Assembly: GCA_016712105.1 (NCBI GenBank)
Contig: JADJRU010000001.1
Location: 517,811-581,810 of the forward strand
DNA length: 64,000 bases
Origin: Ahniella sp.
GTDB lineage: Bacteria; Pseudomonadota; Gammaproteobacteria; Xanthomonadales; Ahniellaceae
Reading direction: 5' to 3'
This document shows, in pieces, positions 45,853 to 55,523 of this stretch (position 1 is its first letter; every line of letters starts with the position of its first letter). The notes below the pieces were generated by a model. That model had not been told where the DNA came from. It was given only the letters and a program-made list of their open reading frames with translations, and made no database searches. Position numbers and translations under genes: made by a program.

Positions 45853-48828
45853 CTATTCGTAAACCTGGAACGCGGCCCAGTAGAAAGGATGTAGTGCTTC
45901 TGCGGGCAGAGTGCCCGGATCCCACCACCGTGCCAGCGAACTTCGGTTGCGGGCGACGCGGGCCTCGGCGAGCCATTGGCGTTGCGCAGCGGCCAACGCA
46001 TCGGCGGGTGATTGACCGTCTGCGCGCGCACGATGGAAGGACATCATCAGTTCTGCTGTGGCGCCGTCGTGCACCGGCCAAAGCGTGGCGAGCACGCTGT
46101 CTGCGCCAGCCTTGTGCAACGCACTCACCAACCCCTGCAGTCCATCCCCGCCGAGATCGGCGCCCCGTGCACTGGCGCATGCGGACAGGACAACCAAACG
46201 CGCCCGAAGCTTCAGTTCATTGGCGATTTCTTCCGCGGTGAGCGAACCGTCGTCCTGAGTCTTTGCCGGCGACGAACCCGGCGCCAGTCGCAACAGTGAT
46301 GCCATCGGCCGCCGGAGGTTGCTTTGTGCATGCACTGCAAAATGCAGGACCGCCGCTTTCGGCGCGAGAGAACGGACCCGCTGCTCGTGTGCGTCGAGGC
46401 CAAGCCAGACCTGGCTTTGTTCCGGATACAGCGCAACCAACCCACTCAGCTCGCGTCGGGCACCAGGCAGGCTGTCAGCCTGATCCGCGGTACTGGTCGG
46501 GTCACCGAATCCCACCACTGCTTCGGCCATGTCCTGACTCGACCGCCGTGCAAGCGGGCTCCAGATGCGAACGTGTTTTCGCTCGACCAACCATGCTTCA
46601 CCGTCGAAGAGTGCGGACCATGGCATGTGGTGCAACGGGCCATCGTTCTTGATCAACCAGTTCTCGGTTGCTGCGGGCGAGTGCGCTGGGTCGCCATCAA
46701 GCTCAGACCAGAGCGGCACGAGGAGTTGATCGAACAACTTGCGGCTCTGCTCCTGCAGCGCCAGCGCATCCATTTGGGCACTGCCAAGCAGCAGGAGCAG
46801 GCGATCCACATCATGCCCCAACTGCGCGCGCGACTGCGGCAATGTGATCACGCGCCAGGATTCCTGGCGGACACGCACCAGCACGAGCGTTTGTTTGGGG
46901 CCTACAAGGAACGACAGTTGGGCCGAATCGTCCGTGGGCGCGAGCGTTGCCGTGTCCAGCTTTGACCAGTCGACATTACTCTGCCGGGCCAACTGTTGAA
47001 GGGCTTGGCGCCGATAGCGGGATTCCCACTGCAACAGGAGATCGACGGATCCGGCAGCAGACAACAGCGCAAACAGCTCGTGGTAACAGTCCTGGAATTG
47101 GGCTGCCCAGCGTGCCGCAACTTCTTCATTGCCACCGAGTTCCGCACGATGTGCTTCGATCAGGCCCAGGGACTGTTCATAGACGCCAACTGCCTCGCTC
47201 CCCCGGCCCAACGCGACCAGTGCACGGGCACGTGCGATCCCTGCCTCCGCTGGCAGCAAACCTGCACCGGAGGTCTCACTCAGACCGCTACTGGCAAGTT
47301 GGGCGTAACGCAGCGCATCGTCATGCCGATTCAAGGCGAGACTGGCCTGCGCGGCACCCAACAAGGATTGCCAACGGTTCACGCCCGGCTCGTTTCCATA
47401 AGCGTCCGAAGCTTCAAGTGAATGCTCCAGCGCGGCAGACCAGTCGTTCTCGGCCAGCGCAAGATTGGCGCGATAGAGCATGAGATCACTGCGCAGCCGG
47501 GTGTCAGCCAACAGGTTCGGATCACGCAGCTTCTGATCGAGCGCCAACATGCCTGCCCTGGCCGCAGGGAACATCCGCTGACGAACCTTCAGGTCGGCCA
47601 ACTGCAGTTCCAGCGACAGTGTTTCGTAACTGTCTGGCGCCCGCGATCGAGCATGATCACGCGCCTGAACCAGCAAGGGCTCGGCGGCATCGTATTCGGT
47701 GCGCCGAAGGTAGACCTCGGCCAGCGCCGCACGCGCCTGACCCAACTCCAGGCTGTGCGGCGCCGCCGACTGGAATGCCGCATGGGCGGTTCTTGCGTAG
47801 CGCTCGGCATCCGCATATCGGCGACTTTCGAGGGCATGCAGATGCGCGTTGAACGCGAGCCTGCCGAGCAAGGCGCTGTCCGGCGCCACGCGTTCGGTCA
47901 ACTGAAGGGCGTCAGCGAAAATGCGGTCGGCCTCGTTTGCACCATCCAGGCCCCGACGCTGCATCGCTTGCAGCGTTGCCTGGCGCTGCAACAACAATGC
48001 GCGTTCGGTTCCCTGAGTCGCGAGCCGATCGATTGGCACCGATGCGTCGCGCAGATCGTTCGCGGCATCGTCCACCCGTCCTTCGCGCAGAGCCAGGAAC
48101 GCCCGCAGCAAAAGCAGCTCGGCATCACGCAGGCACTGACACGAGAAAGCCATGGCCAGCTTCAGCGTGGCTGCCGCTTCGACGTTCTGGCGATTGAGCA
48201 GTTGCCATTGAGCGAACATGCGCAGGGCTTCCATTCGCTGCATGTCCGAAGACTTGGGTTGCGTGTCCAGATTTTGCACCGCGGCTTGGGCCGCTCGAAG
48301 TCCACGAGTCCGATCGGGATCCAGATTCTTCTCGAACGCTTCGGCGGCACCCAGCCAGAGCCAATACGCAAGCTCGGGGTGCGCGGTTGCTGCAGCGGCA
48401 AACGTTTGCTCGGCCTCGTCGAAACGTGCGGCATCGGCGTGCGCCCAGCCTTGTGCATAGGCCCATTCGGCCGAACCCGGCAAAGCGGCATCACCCGTGG
48501 GTTCAAGGCGCAGATCCCAGCGTCCGATCGGCAGGATCAGTTTGGCCCGCGTCCCGGCACGGACCCGGAACAAGGCATCCGGCACAACTGACGATGCCGT
48601 GAGTTGTAATGTCAGCAGATCGAAGATTCCGAACGGCTTTCCAGGTGTGGTCTCCAGCAAGTCTCCGGGCTGAAGATCGATGTTGCGGATGGCTGCGGCC
48701 GGCGGCACTTTGGCAACCCGGACGGCGGCCTGTGAAAACAGGGGCAGCAGAAGCAGAAGCAGGACCGACAGCCAGCACCGTGCCGTAGTGACCGATCCGC
48801 GTTCACAGGATCTGCCGGCAACAGTCAC
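45853..48828 (-). CDS. CHAT-domain caspase-like protein with TPR-like repeats
   Basis: Encodes about 991 residues. GTG 48828 is taken as the start: it lies two bases after the anti-sigma stop and opens a signal peptide (ARCWLSVLLLLLLPLFSQA); no ATG is available. After a beta-rich segment (about residues 35-115) come TPR-like helical repeats (about 120-570) with alternating small and aromatic residues. The C-terminal CHAT domain (about 640-991) holds the caspase-like dyad: H833 in VLHFAVHAQSN and C884 in LVVLSACASARG, with the usual GDGLQGLVSAL and ADSVLATLWPVHD. CHAT proteases act in programmed responses such as separase-like or gasdermin-cleaving pathways in other bacteria. Being exported to the periplasm, the target here is not obvious. 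Confidence 0.9.
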   Translation of the reverse strand: MTVAGRSCERGSVTTARCWLSVLLLLLLPLFSQAAVRVAKVPPAAAIRNIDLQPGDLLETTPGKPFGIFDLLTLQLTASSVVPDALFRVRAGTRAKLILPIGRWDLRLEPTGDAALPGSAEWAYAQGWAHADAARFDEAEQTFAAAATAHPELAYWLWLGAAEAFEKNLDPDRTRGLRAAQAAVQNLDTQPKSSDMQRMEALRMFAQWQLLNRQNVEAAATLKLAMAFSCQCLRDAELLLLRAFLALREGRVDDAANDLRDASVPIDRLATQGTERALLLQRQATLQAMQRRGLDGANEADRIFADALQLTERVAPDSALLGRLAFNAHLHALESRRYADAERYARTAHAAFQSAAPHSLELGQARAALAEVYLRRTEYDAAEPLLVQARDHARSRAPDSYETLSLELQLADLKVRQRMFPAARAGMLALDQKLRDPNLLADTRLRSDLMLYRANLALAENDWSAALEHSLEASDAYGNEPGVNRWQSLLGAAQASLALNRHDDALRYAQLASSGLSETSGAGLLPAEAGIARARALVALGRGSEAVGVYEQSLGLIEAHRAELGGNEEVAARWAAQFQDCYHELFALLSAAGSVDLLLQWESRYRRQALQQLARQSNVDWSKLDTATLAPTDDSAQLSFLVGPKQTLVLVRVRQESWRVITLPQSRAQLGHDVDRLLLLLGSAQMDALALQEQSRKLFDQLLVPLWSELDGDPAHSPAATENWLIKNDGPLHHMPWSALFDGEAWLVERKHVRIWSPLARRSSQDMAEAVVGFGDPTSTADQADSLPGARRELSGLVALYPEQSQVWLGLDAHEQRVRSLAPKAAVLHFAVHAQSNLRRPMASLLRLAPGSSPAKTQDDGSLTAEEIANELKLRARLVVLSACASARGADLGGDGLQGLVSALHKAGADSVLATLWPVHDGATAELMMSFHRARADGQSPADALAAAQRQWLAEARVARNRSSLARWWDPGTLPAEALHPFYWAAFQVYE

Positions 48829-48830
48829 GG

Positions 48831-49502
48831 TTACTGGACCTCGAACGAGTGACTGCTGTCCTGCTGCCCGTCGGGATCCACGACTCGCCAGACATGGAAG
48901 CCTGTTCCGATCCGTGCCCGCTCGGCATCCGAAAGCACCACGTGACAGTCCACGACCTGCTTCTCCAGCACCACTTCGGCCGTGTGGTCGAGCAGTTGCC
49001 AACGCTGGTCGACCTGACCGGGTTTGCATGGCCATCGAAACTGCGTCGGCGGCTTTTCCAGCGTGACTCGATCCGCAGGCTCCAGCATCGGATCCGACGT
49101 CACACGCAGTCGATCATCCGGGGGTGTCGGCCGGATCAGAACGACCGTCACCAGCAGTGCCGCAGCCAGTCCGACGCCGGAAGCCAACCACCGCTTGAAT
49201 CGCGGCGCTGCCACCGCCGGCAGGGACACCACGTTCGATTTCCCGGGCGGCACTGCTTCCCTGGATGCCTGCAAGTCGGACACGAACGAGTCGGCCCACT
49301 GCGTGGTTTCGACGACATCACGGAATGCCGACAGGCAGTCCTGGCAATGCGAGATCCGCGCGATGACCTGGGCTGCGAGCGCTTCGTCCAGATCGCCGGC
49401 CGCGAGGTCGATCAACTGTCCGGTGTCCACGTGTGATCCGGCGCAGGCGCCTGTTGGCGCCAACGACAGCAGGGGCTCGAGGGCGGGATCCAGCTTATTC
49501 AT
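48831..49502 (-). CDS. Putative zinc-finger anti-sigma factor
   Basis: Encodes 223 residues from ATG 49502. The N-terminal cytoplasmic part has a zinc-finger-type cluster H52-C53-x-x-C56 (ARISHCQDCLSAF), then a single membrane helix (about residues 106-123) and a periplasmic domain of about 100 residues with one Cys pair. This is the layout of membrane anti-sigma factors that hold an ECF sigma factor until a signal arrives. The H-C-x-x-C arrangement is a compressed form of the usual H-x3-C-x2-C, so binding is inferred. The start overlaps the sigma factor stop by eight bases and it directly precedes the CHAT gene. Confidence 0.8.
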   Translation of the reverse strand: MNKLDPALEPLLSLAPTGACAGSHVDTGQLIDLAAGDLDEALAAQVIARISHCQDCLSAFRDVVETTQWADSFVSDLQASREAVPPGKSNVVSLPAVAAPRFKRWLASGVGLAAALLVTVVLIRPTPPDDRLRVTSDPMLEPADRVTLEKPPTQFRWPCKPGQVDQRWQLLDHTAEVVLEKQVVDCHVVLSDAERARIGTGFHVWRVVDPDGQQDSSHSFEVQ

Positions 49503-50043
49503 CGTTGGCTGGCCGGAGCATTGCAGACACTCGAACACGCAAGTCTTCGGCACCTCGATAAGCAAGATTGCGCACGGTGGCTTCAGTCATCTTCAGCATG
49601 TTGGCAATCTCCTTGGTGTTGAAGCCCAGCAACAACATTCTGGTGGGCGCCTGCCGGCGCTCCGGAAGTTCCGAGATGGCCTGATGCAGCACACGCTCAC
49701 GCTCGCGTGTTTCCTGAACCCGGTCCGGCGATTGCACCGCGGCGACCATCAGTTCGCCGCTTTCGGGCAAATCAGCGAGTGCGACCTCCTGCCGGGCCTG
49801 GACCCGTCTAAATGTGTCGATCACCACCGAAACCACCATCTTGCGCAGATAGGACGAGTCGAGAGTGGGATTATTCTCACTCTGGAGCATTTGCCAGATT
49901 TTCAGGCGCACATCCTGCAGCAGTTCGTCGACCGACAGACTGCTGTCCCGCGCCTTCTGCAGGATCATTCGCCGCAATTCCGGCTCATGGCGGGCCATCA
50001 GCTGCGCAAACTGCTCGTTGGACCATCCATTGCCTGACTTCAT
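49495..50043 (-). CDS. ECF-type RNA polymerase sigma factor
   Basis: Encodes 182 residues from ATG 50043. Region 2 is seen in RHEPELRRMILQKA...DELLQDVRLKIWQM. Region 4 has the helix-turn-helix ISELPERRQAPTRMLLLGFNTKEIANMLKMTEATVRNLAY. No region 1 or 3 is present, as in ECF sigma factors. It is the first gene of a sigma/anti-sigma/CHAT operon. The upstream frame extends to 50217 but lacks protein-like sequence. It is transcribed away from the divergent exported-protein pair, with an inverted repeat in the shared spacer, so autoregulation is plausible but not shown. Confidence 0.9.
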   Translation of the reverse strand: MKSGNGWSNEQFAQLMARHEPELRRMILQKARDSSLSVDELLQDVRLKIWQMLQSENNPTLDSSYLRKMVVSVVIDTFRRVQARQEVALADLPESGELMVAAVQSPDRVQETRERERVLHQAISELPERRQAPTRMLLLGFNTKEIANMLKMTEATVRNLAYRGAEDLRVRVSAMLRPANDE

Positions 50044-50099
50044 GAATCGATTATGCCAGACCGTTTTGTGTTGAAGCCGGTGAGAAAAAAAGCGCGTTC

Positions 50100-50139
50100 G
50101 GCACGTTAGGTGCAATACGCCCTTTGCAATCAACGTGCC
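50100..50139. promoter_or_regulatory. Operator-like inverted repeat in the divergent promoter region
   Basis: Perfect 8-base arms GGCACGTT (50100-50107) and AACGTGCC (50132-50139), 32 bases apart start to start (three helical turns). Between them lie two direct TGCAAT repeats (50111-50116, 50125-50130). The element sits in the 105-base spacer between the sigma factor (start 50043, leftward) and the exported-protein gene (start 50149, rightward). A regulator bound here could control both. No classical -35/-10 pair can be assigned. Confidence 0.5.
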
Positions 50140-50148
50140 AACATCGCC

Positions 50149-51174
50149 ATGACATTGAACCTTTGCCGACCAGTCGTATCCTTCCTGTTGTTGCTTCCGC
50201 TCATCGGCGAGGCGCAATCAAGCCTGTTCACGAACACCTTCGAAACACCGACGTCCGAGCCGATCGACTGGCTGGGTGACGAGTTCGAGGATGCGCGATC
50301 ACTGGGCCAGTTCGAACAGATCTGGCAGCGTGAGCATTGGCCATTCGACTCGCTCGATGTGCGCTCGATCAATCAGGGCGTACCAGGTCACCTGCTGCTG
50401 ATTCCGCGCAGTTCCGGCTGGTGGGAAGACTATCGGGCCGAGCTCACCTACAAGGAGCTGAGCGGGAACTTCGTAGCGACCACGCTGGTGCGCCCGCGCA
50501 ATCGTGTGGGACAGAACCCGGGCGCGTCTGCACCGGGCAGCTCTCAGGGCGGTCAACCGGAAACCGAATATTCGCTGGGCGGCCTGATGGTGCGTGCGCC
50601 GCGACGCAACGTGGAGCAGGACAACGCACAGTGGCAACGCGGTCATGAGGCATACATTTTTCTCTCGATGGGCGCCGCCGATCTGCCCGGGCGATTCCAG
50701 TTCGAAGACAAGACCACCCGCGCGAATCCGTTCCCCCCGAATCCGAGCCAATCAACACGATTGATCACCGACGCGGCAGCCCAGACCGATGCCGCACATC
50801 TGCGCCTCATCAGGATCGGTCCTCATATGCTGCTGCTGTTCCAGGAGCTGTCGTCCCAGGCGGCGCCCCAACCATGGCGGGTGCTGAGACGATTCTTCCG
50901 GCCCGATTTGCCGGAGCGAGTGCAGTTGGGATTTGTCGCCTATACCGATTGGGCCACCATGCGCTGGTGCAGTTATGAGCACCATAATCGGAACGTGCTG
51001 ACTCAGTCCTGCGACAACCCGCCGCAACCGGCAGACCCGGATCTGGCCGTGAGCTTCGATTTCTTCCGACTGGAGCGACCCGACCTGACAGCACCCGAGC
51101 TGATGCTGGACTGGAGCAACCCGGGTGTCATCAGCGACACTCGGATCCTGACTTCTTTCGGTTTTGCGCCATGA
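50149..51174 (+). CDS. Exported protein of unknown function (ConA-like beta-sandwich suspected)
   Basis: Encodes 341 residues from ATG 50149 with a signal peptide (MTLNLCRPVVSFLLLLPLIGEA). Sequences such as WQREHWPFDSLDVRSINQG, GHLLLIPRSSGWWEDY and LSGNFVATTLVRPRNRVG resemble the early strands of DUF1349/concanavalin-A-like lectin sandwiches, but I cannot place it with confidence. It overlaps the next gene (ATGA, 51171-51174), so the two are coupled. It is divergent from the ECF sigma factor. Confidence 0.65.
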   Translation: MTLNLCRPVVSFLLLLPLIGEAQSSLFTNTFETPTSEPIDWLGDEFEDARSLGQFEQIWQREHWPFDSLDVRSINQGVPGHLLLIPRSSGWWEDYRAELTYKELSGNFVATTLVRPRNRVGQNPGASAPGSSQGGQPETEYSLGGLMVRAPRRNVEQDNAQWQRGHEAYIFLSMGAADLPGRFQFEDKTTRANPFPPNPSQSTRLITDAAAQTDAAHLRLIRIGPHMLLLFQELSSQAAPQPWRVLRRFFRPDLPERVQLGFVAYTDWATMRWCSYEHHNRNVLTQSCDNPPQPADPDLAVSFDFFRLERPDLTAPELMLDWSNPGVISDTRILTSFGFAP

Positions 51175-53851
51175 AGAACCATCGCCCGACGGATCGGATT
51201 TGCTGGCTCATTCAGGGCCTGATGCTGTTGGTGTCCTGCAACGCTTTTTCGGCGTGGCCACCTTCGGTTCCTGAGAGTGTCTGGGTCGACGTGCCCAATG
51301 TTTCGGACTACGCCCGGACGAACGAGTTGGTCAGTGCCTCGATTCCGGTACCCAGGTCACACCAGCTATTGGCCATCTCGGGTGTGCGCGTCATCGATGA
51401 AGCGATGCAGGGGTTGCCGACCAGTGCGCGGGTTCTGGCCCGATGGCAGGCGGATGCAGCAGACATCCAGGCACCCATCAAGTGGATGCTGGTTCGGTTT
51501 CCGGCGAGTGTGCCGGCTCAAGCGACGCGTCGCTTCCGAATCGTGTTCGACGGCACGACGCCGAACCCGGTGCCGACTCAAGCCATCGTTCGCACTGAAA
51601 CCACAACCGAGATCGAGATCGACACCGGCCCGGCATCTTTTGCCGTCAGCAAGAACTCCGGCCAGTTGTTGCGGGCGGCTTTGTCCAACGCCACGTTGAT
51701 GGTGTCGGGCAGCGTCGTTCGGGCCAACATCGATGGTCTGAACAGCGGCAACACCACCGTGCGGCGAGTGTCTTTCGAGCAATTGGATCCTCTGGTGGCC
51801 GTGTTGGTTGTTGAATACACATTCGATCACCCCGCTGTCGGTGGGGGCGCCATCAGCGGCGGCCGGAGAATGATCTTCTCCGCAGGCAGCGGCAGTGTCT
51901 CGGTGCGCGAGTGGATCGACTGGGAGGGCGCCGAGTGCAGCCTGGGCATGATCGTGTGTAACAACGTGCCGCACGCTCGACGTCTGGATCGTTGGGAATT
52001 GGACCTGATGACACCCAGCTTGCTGTCGCCGACGTATGCCTATCAGGCCAATACAACAGCGGGTCTTCAGGCCAGCCAGAGTGTGCCTGCGAGTGGCGTC
52101 AGCTTGCACCAGGTTCGCCGCGCCGATCGGCTGGCTGCCCAGCGTTTCGAATTGCGCACTGGCGCCGTTGTGCTGGCGAACGGCACGCGGGCCGATGCGC
52201 CGAGCCTCATGATTCGTCATGCGGCCGGCACCCTTGCCATCAGCCTTGAAAACATGGCCGACTACGAACCGCAGTCGCTCGGGTTCGACGGAACCGCGGC
52301 GCAGGTCTCGTTTGCCGACAACTCGGTGTGGCTCGGCCATTACCAAGGCAGCAGCGCCAGCTATCGATTCGGCGTCTACCCGCCCGCAACGAGCACGACC
52401 AACATTCTGGCCGACCAGCTCGGCACATTACAAAGCCCTTTGCTCGGCCTGCCCGAGCGCACATGGTTGGGCGCCAGTGGGGCGGTGGATGAGTTTCCAG
52501 TGGAGCCGGCAAGTCGTGATCCGCTGATTGCGCGGTTTGACGAGGAGCTTTTGCAGACCATGGCATCCACAGTCGATCAGCGCCACCAGAAAGGCCTGAT
52601 GGGCTTGCAGACCTTTGGTCTGTATCCGCGCTACTGGGGCAATCCGGTGTTGTCCGACGAGATTGATTGCGGCTTCGATCCGACACCCGCACAGGCCTGG
52701 GACAACACGTACTGGTGTGCCACCTGGACCGATTATCACAACACGACCGCCATCGCGAATGTCGCCGCATGGCGCCTGCGCGATCCAAGGTGGATCCACT
52801 CGATCAGTACGCCCGCGGCATTACGCAGTCTGCATACGCAGATGCTGCGCTGCAGTCCGACAACCCGTTTTTCTATTGTGGTCAGTTCCCTTCCGGCTAT
52901 GGCGGATACCGCGCCGACTTCAACAGTTCGCACCAGTACATCGAGAATCTGCTTGCCTACTATTGGCGCACTGGCGACAGCACCGTGCCCGAACGGCTGC
53001 GCCAAGGCGCCAGGAATTTCCGCGGTTACCTGTGCCCCAGCCGCGGCGGCTTGTCACCCGGCGCCGTCTGCAGCCCGAACGACCCGATCAGCGATCCCTT
53101 TGCCAACCTCAACGATCGGGTCGCGAATCAGTTCTACGAGATGTTCCACTTTCTCGGCACGACGATCGACGCAAGTTTTCTGGATGACTGGCAAAGCAAC
53201 ACGGCACGCAGCCTGACCCAGAACTTTGCGCTGAGTCGTGCGCCGTCGACCGGTCAGTTGCTTGGTTTCCTGGAGCCCTCAGGTCAAGGAGACCTCAGCA
53301 TCATCACCGGCCCTGGGCGATATCAGTCGACGCAGCTCTGGATGGCTGCCCTGTACGACTTCAATCAACTTCATCGGCTCGAGGTTGCAACCGGGAACGA
53401 GGCCCTTGGCGTCCCCGCGATCACACCGTCGGAAGCCATCGGATCATTTGCTCGCAGCCTTCGGCAGATTGCCGAGACACCACCCGGTAATGGCACAGCC
53501 GGGGGGATCTGGCCGAACTCGGTCAATTTCGCGTTCTCTGGCAATCGGGTGGGCGGCGATCTGACTGAACTCACCCCAGGGTGGAGCCCGGGTCCCATGC
53601 CGATGCCCTGTCTGGATTCCTGCTTGTATCCCGAAGGCAAGGCGATTCTGTCGGCAACTCTGATGCGCGCCGCGAATGCAAACGCTGATCCTGCACTGCG
53701 GTCACTCGGACTCGCACTGATGGATCAAGCACTGGATGAGCTGACGCCCGTTCCCACCCCGCTGGGCAAATCGCAGGGAGAGTACCTCGGTCGCCTGTCG
53801 TCAGGACTGGCCTATGTCGTCAGTGACGGGTTTGCGGACGGGTTCGAGTAG
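51171..53851 (+). pseudogene. Exported RIFT-barrel/alpha-toroid polysaccharide-lyase-like protein with C-terminal FADGFE, frame-broken
   Basis: From ATG 51171 a signal peptide leads to VWVDVPNVSDYARTNELVS...GVRVIDEAMQGLPTSARVLARW...IKWMLVRFPASVP. This is the pattern of the RIFT-barrel N-terminal domain of PcRGLX/YetA-like (exo-rhamnogalacturonan lyase-type) proteins. A helical, Trp/Tyr-rich central part follows. Near 52790 the frame changes: RLRDPRW continues as DPLDQYARGITQSAYADAAL in the frame that stays open to 53851 and ends in VSDGFADGFE. Joined, it gives about 893 residues. The family call is moderate; the ligand is likely a polysaccharide. One base change would restore the gene. Confidence 0.7.
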
Positions 53852-53861
53852 CCGGTGCAGA

Positions 53862-54647
53862 TCAATGCACCCATTGCCCGCCGCGTTTCCTGCGGATGAG
53901 CTTCGGCGCGTCAGCGAATGATTCATCTTGTCCGGGACGGAAGTCGCGCCAGTACTGCTGGATGTCTGCGACGGCAGCCGCCACGCCGTTCAGCGCGGCG
54001 TCGTAATCGGGCTCGCTCATCGGTTCGAGCATATGCGTCAACGGATGCTCTGGTGCGCCGGACTCTTCCTGGGCTTCTGTTTCGGCCACCTCGCCTGCAG
54101 GCGGTTCATGCAGGGGCTGCTCTCCCGGCAGCAACTCTTCATCGCTGGTTTCTTCGGCATCTTCGACGTCGATATCCAGCACACCCTCTTCGGCCGACAG
54201 GCGAATGATCGGGTCCATGAGTTCGATCAACCGGGGATCGCTGCCAAGCCGGGTGCCCCAGATTTCCGAGCGCAGATCAATGCCCGCGGCAAATCCTTCG
54301 CACCAACCTTTCGGGCTCAGACGAGTGCCGCCTTCCTCGACATCGGTCTCGGCGTAGATGGGCTGGTACGTGAAGGCTTCCAGCTCCTGAACGACGCTGT
54401 TGTACAGGCGCACGATCAACGCGAGGACTCGGTTTGCCAGATCGGCATCACCGAACCCCTCCTCATCTTCGATCAACAGCGGCAGCCATTCCGACGCAGC
54501 GACCGGCTCGGGCGCGACGACCACAGCCGTCAGCAAGCCGTGTGCCGCGTCGAGTCCAAACTGGTACGGCCCCGGATTGTTGGCAAAGTATTCGTTGAGC
54601 TCTTCGAGCTCCTCGTCCGTCAATCCATACGGCGGGGTGTCCGTCAT
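53862..54647 (-). CDS. UPF0149 (YecA/YgfB-like) family protein
   Basis: Encodes 261 residues from ATG 54647, which overlaps the xthA stop (ATGA); a TTG 12 bases upstream is possible. The N-terminal 170 residues show the family pattern (LTDEELEELNEYFANN, AAHGLLTAVVVAPEP, then SPKGWCEGFAAGI). An acidic linker (EDAEETSDEELLPGE) separates a C-terminal part ending RKRGGQWVH. Members without the SEC-C metal-binding tail have no firmly known function. Coupling to xthA suggests co-expression only. Confidence 0.85.
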   Translation of the reverse strand: MTDTPPYGLTDEELEELNEYFANNPGPYQFGLDAAHGLLTAVVVAPEPVAASEWLPLLIEDEEGFGDADLANRVLALIVRLYNSVVQELEAFTYQPIYAETDVEEGGTRLSPKGWCEGFAAGIDLRSEIWGTRLGSDPRLIELMDPIIRLSAEEGVLDIDVEDAEETSDEELLPGEQPLHEPPAGEVAETEAQEESGAPEHPLTHMLEPMSEPDYDAALNGVAAAVADIQQYWRDFRPGQDESFADAPKLIRRKRGGQWVH

Positions 54648-55405
54648 AGTTCCAGCCAAACCGGGGCGTGATCACTCGGCTTATCCCATTTGCGGGGTTC
54701 GCGGTCGATGCCGACGCGCTTGAGTCGCGCACGGACGCTGTCGCTGACCAGCAACAGGTCGATGCGCAAACCCATGTTGCGGCGGAATGCCGCCTGACGG
54801 TAATCCCACCAGGAAAACGCGCCGCCGTTGCCTTCCAGTTCGCGATACGAATCGAACAGACCGAGATCGAGCAAACGACGGAATGCCGCCCGTTCAGGTG
54901 TTGAACACAGCACCGACTCATGCCATGCCTCGGGATCATGGACATCCCGATCATCGGGAGCGATGTTGAAGTCACCGAGCACAACGAGGTCTGGATAACG
55001 GACGATCTCTTCTGCGAGCCAACCGTGCAGTGCGTCCAACCACGCCAGCTTGTACTGGAACTTTTCGGAGCCGACCTCCTGACCGTTGACGACATACAGG
55101 TCGATCACGCGCAAGCCATCAATGGTGGCGGCCATCACACGCTTCTGTTCGTCGACGAACCCTGGAATGGCGTAGACCGGATTCTGCAGTTCGGTGCGCG
55201 CGAGCAGCGCCGTGCCGTTGTAGGTTTTCTGGCCGTTCGCAAGCGTGTGGTAGCCCAGGTCGGCGAATACTTTTGTCGGAAACGACGCGGTCTCCATCTT
55301 CAGTTCCTGCAAGCCGACAATGTCCGGTTTGGCTTCTTCGAGCCAAGCCAGTACATGCTCCATTCGCGCCTTCAGCGAGTTGACGTTCCACGATGCGATT
55401 TTCAT
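54644..55405 (-). CDS. xthA: Exodeoxyribonuclease III
   Basis: Encodes 253 residues of the exonuclease III/AP endonuclease family, which cuts at abasic sites in base-excision repair. Motifs are present in order: WNVNSLKAR, VGLQELKME with the metal-binding Glu, LVVLGDFNIAP, and SDHAPVWLEL at the C-terminus with the catalytic Asp-His. The start at 55405 is the natural MKIASWNVNS opening. It overlaps the UPF0149 gene. Confidence 0.96.
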   Translation of the reverse strand: MKIASWNVNSLKARMEHVLAWLEEAKPDIVGLQELKMETASFPTKVFADLGYHTLANGQKTYNGTALLARTELQNPVYAIPGFVDEQKRVMAATIDGLRVIDLYVVNGQEVGSEKFQYKLAWLDALHGWLAEEIVRYPDLVVLGDFNIAPDDRDVHDPEAWHESVLCSTPERAAFRRLLDLGLFDSYRELEGNGGAFSWWDYRQAAFRRNMGLRIDLLLVSDSVRARLKRVGIDREPRKWDKPSDHAPVWLEL

Positions 55406-55523
55406 GGGCCGATGTTAACGCCGAAGCGCGGGATGCTGAAACGTCCGGCGATGGCATTTCTCTCGTCGACTCGTCTGTTCGTTTCGCCTGTTAAACTGGG
55501 TCATCCATCATTCGGGGATTCTC

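Noticed and set aside
47422..48591. Rightward frame of 389 codons
   Set aside because: Antisense to the CHAT-TPR gene, no motif or ribosome binding site.
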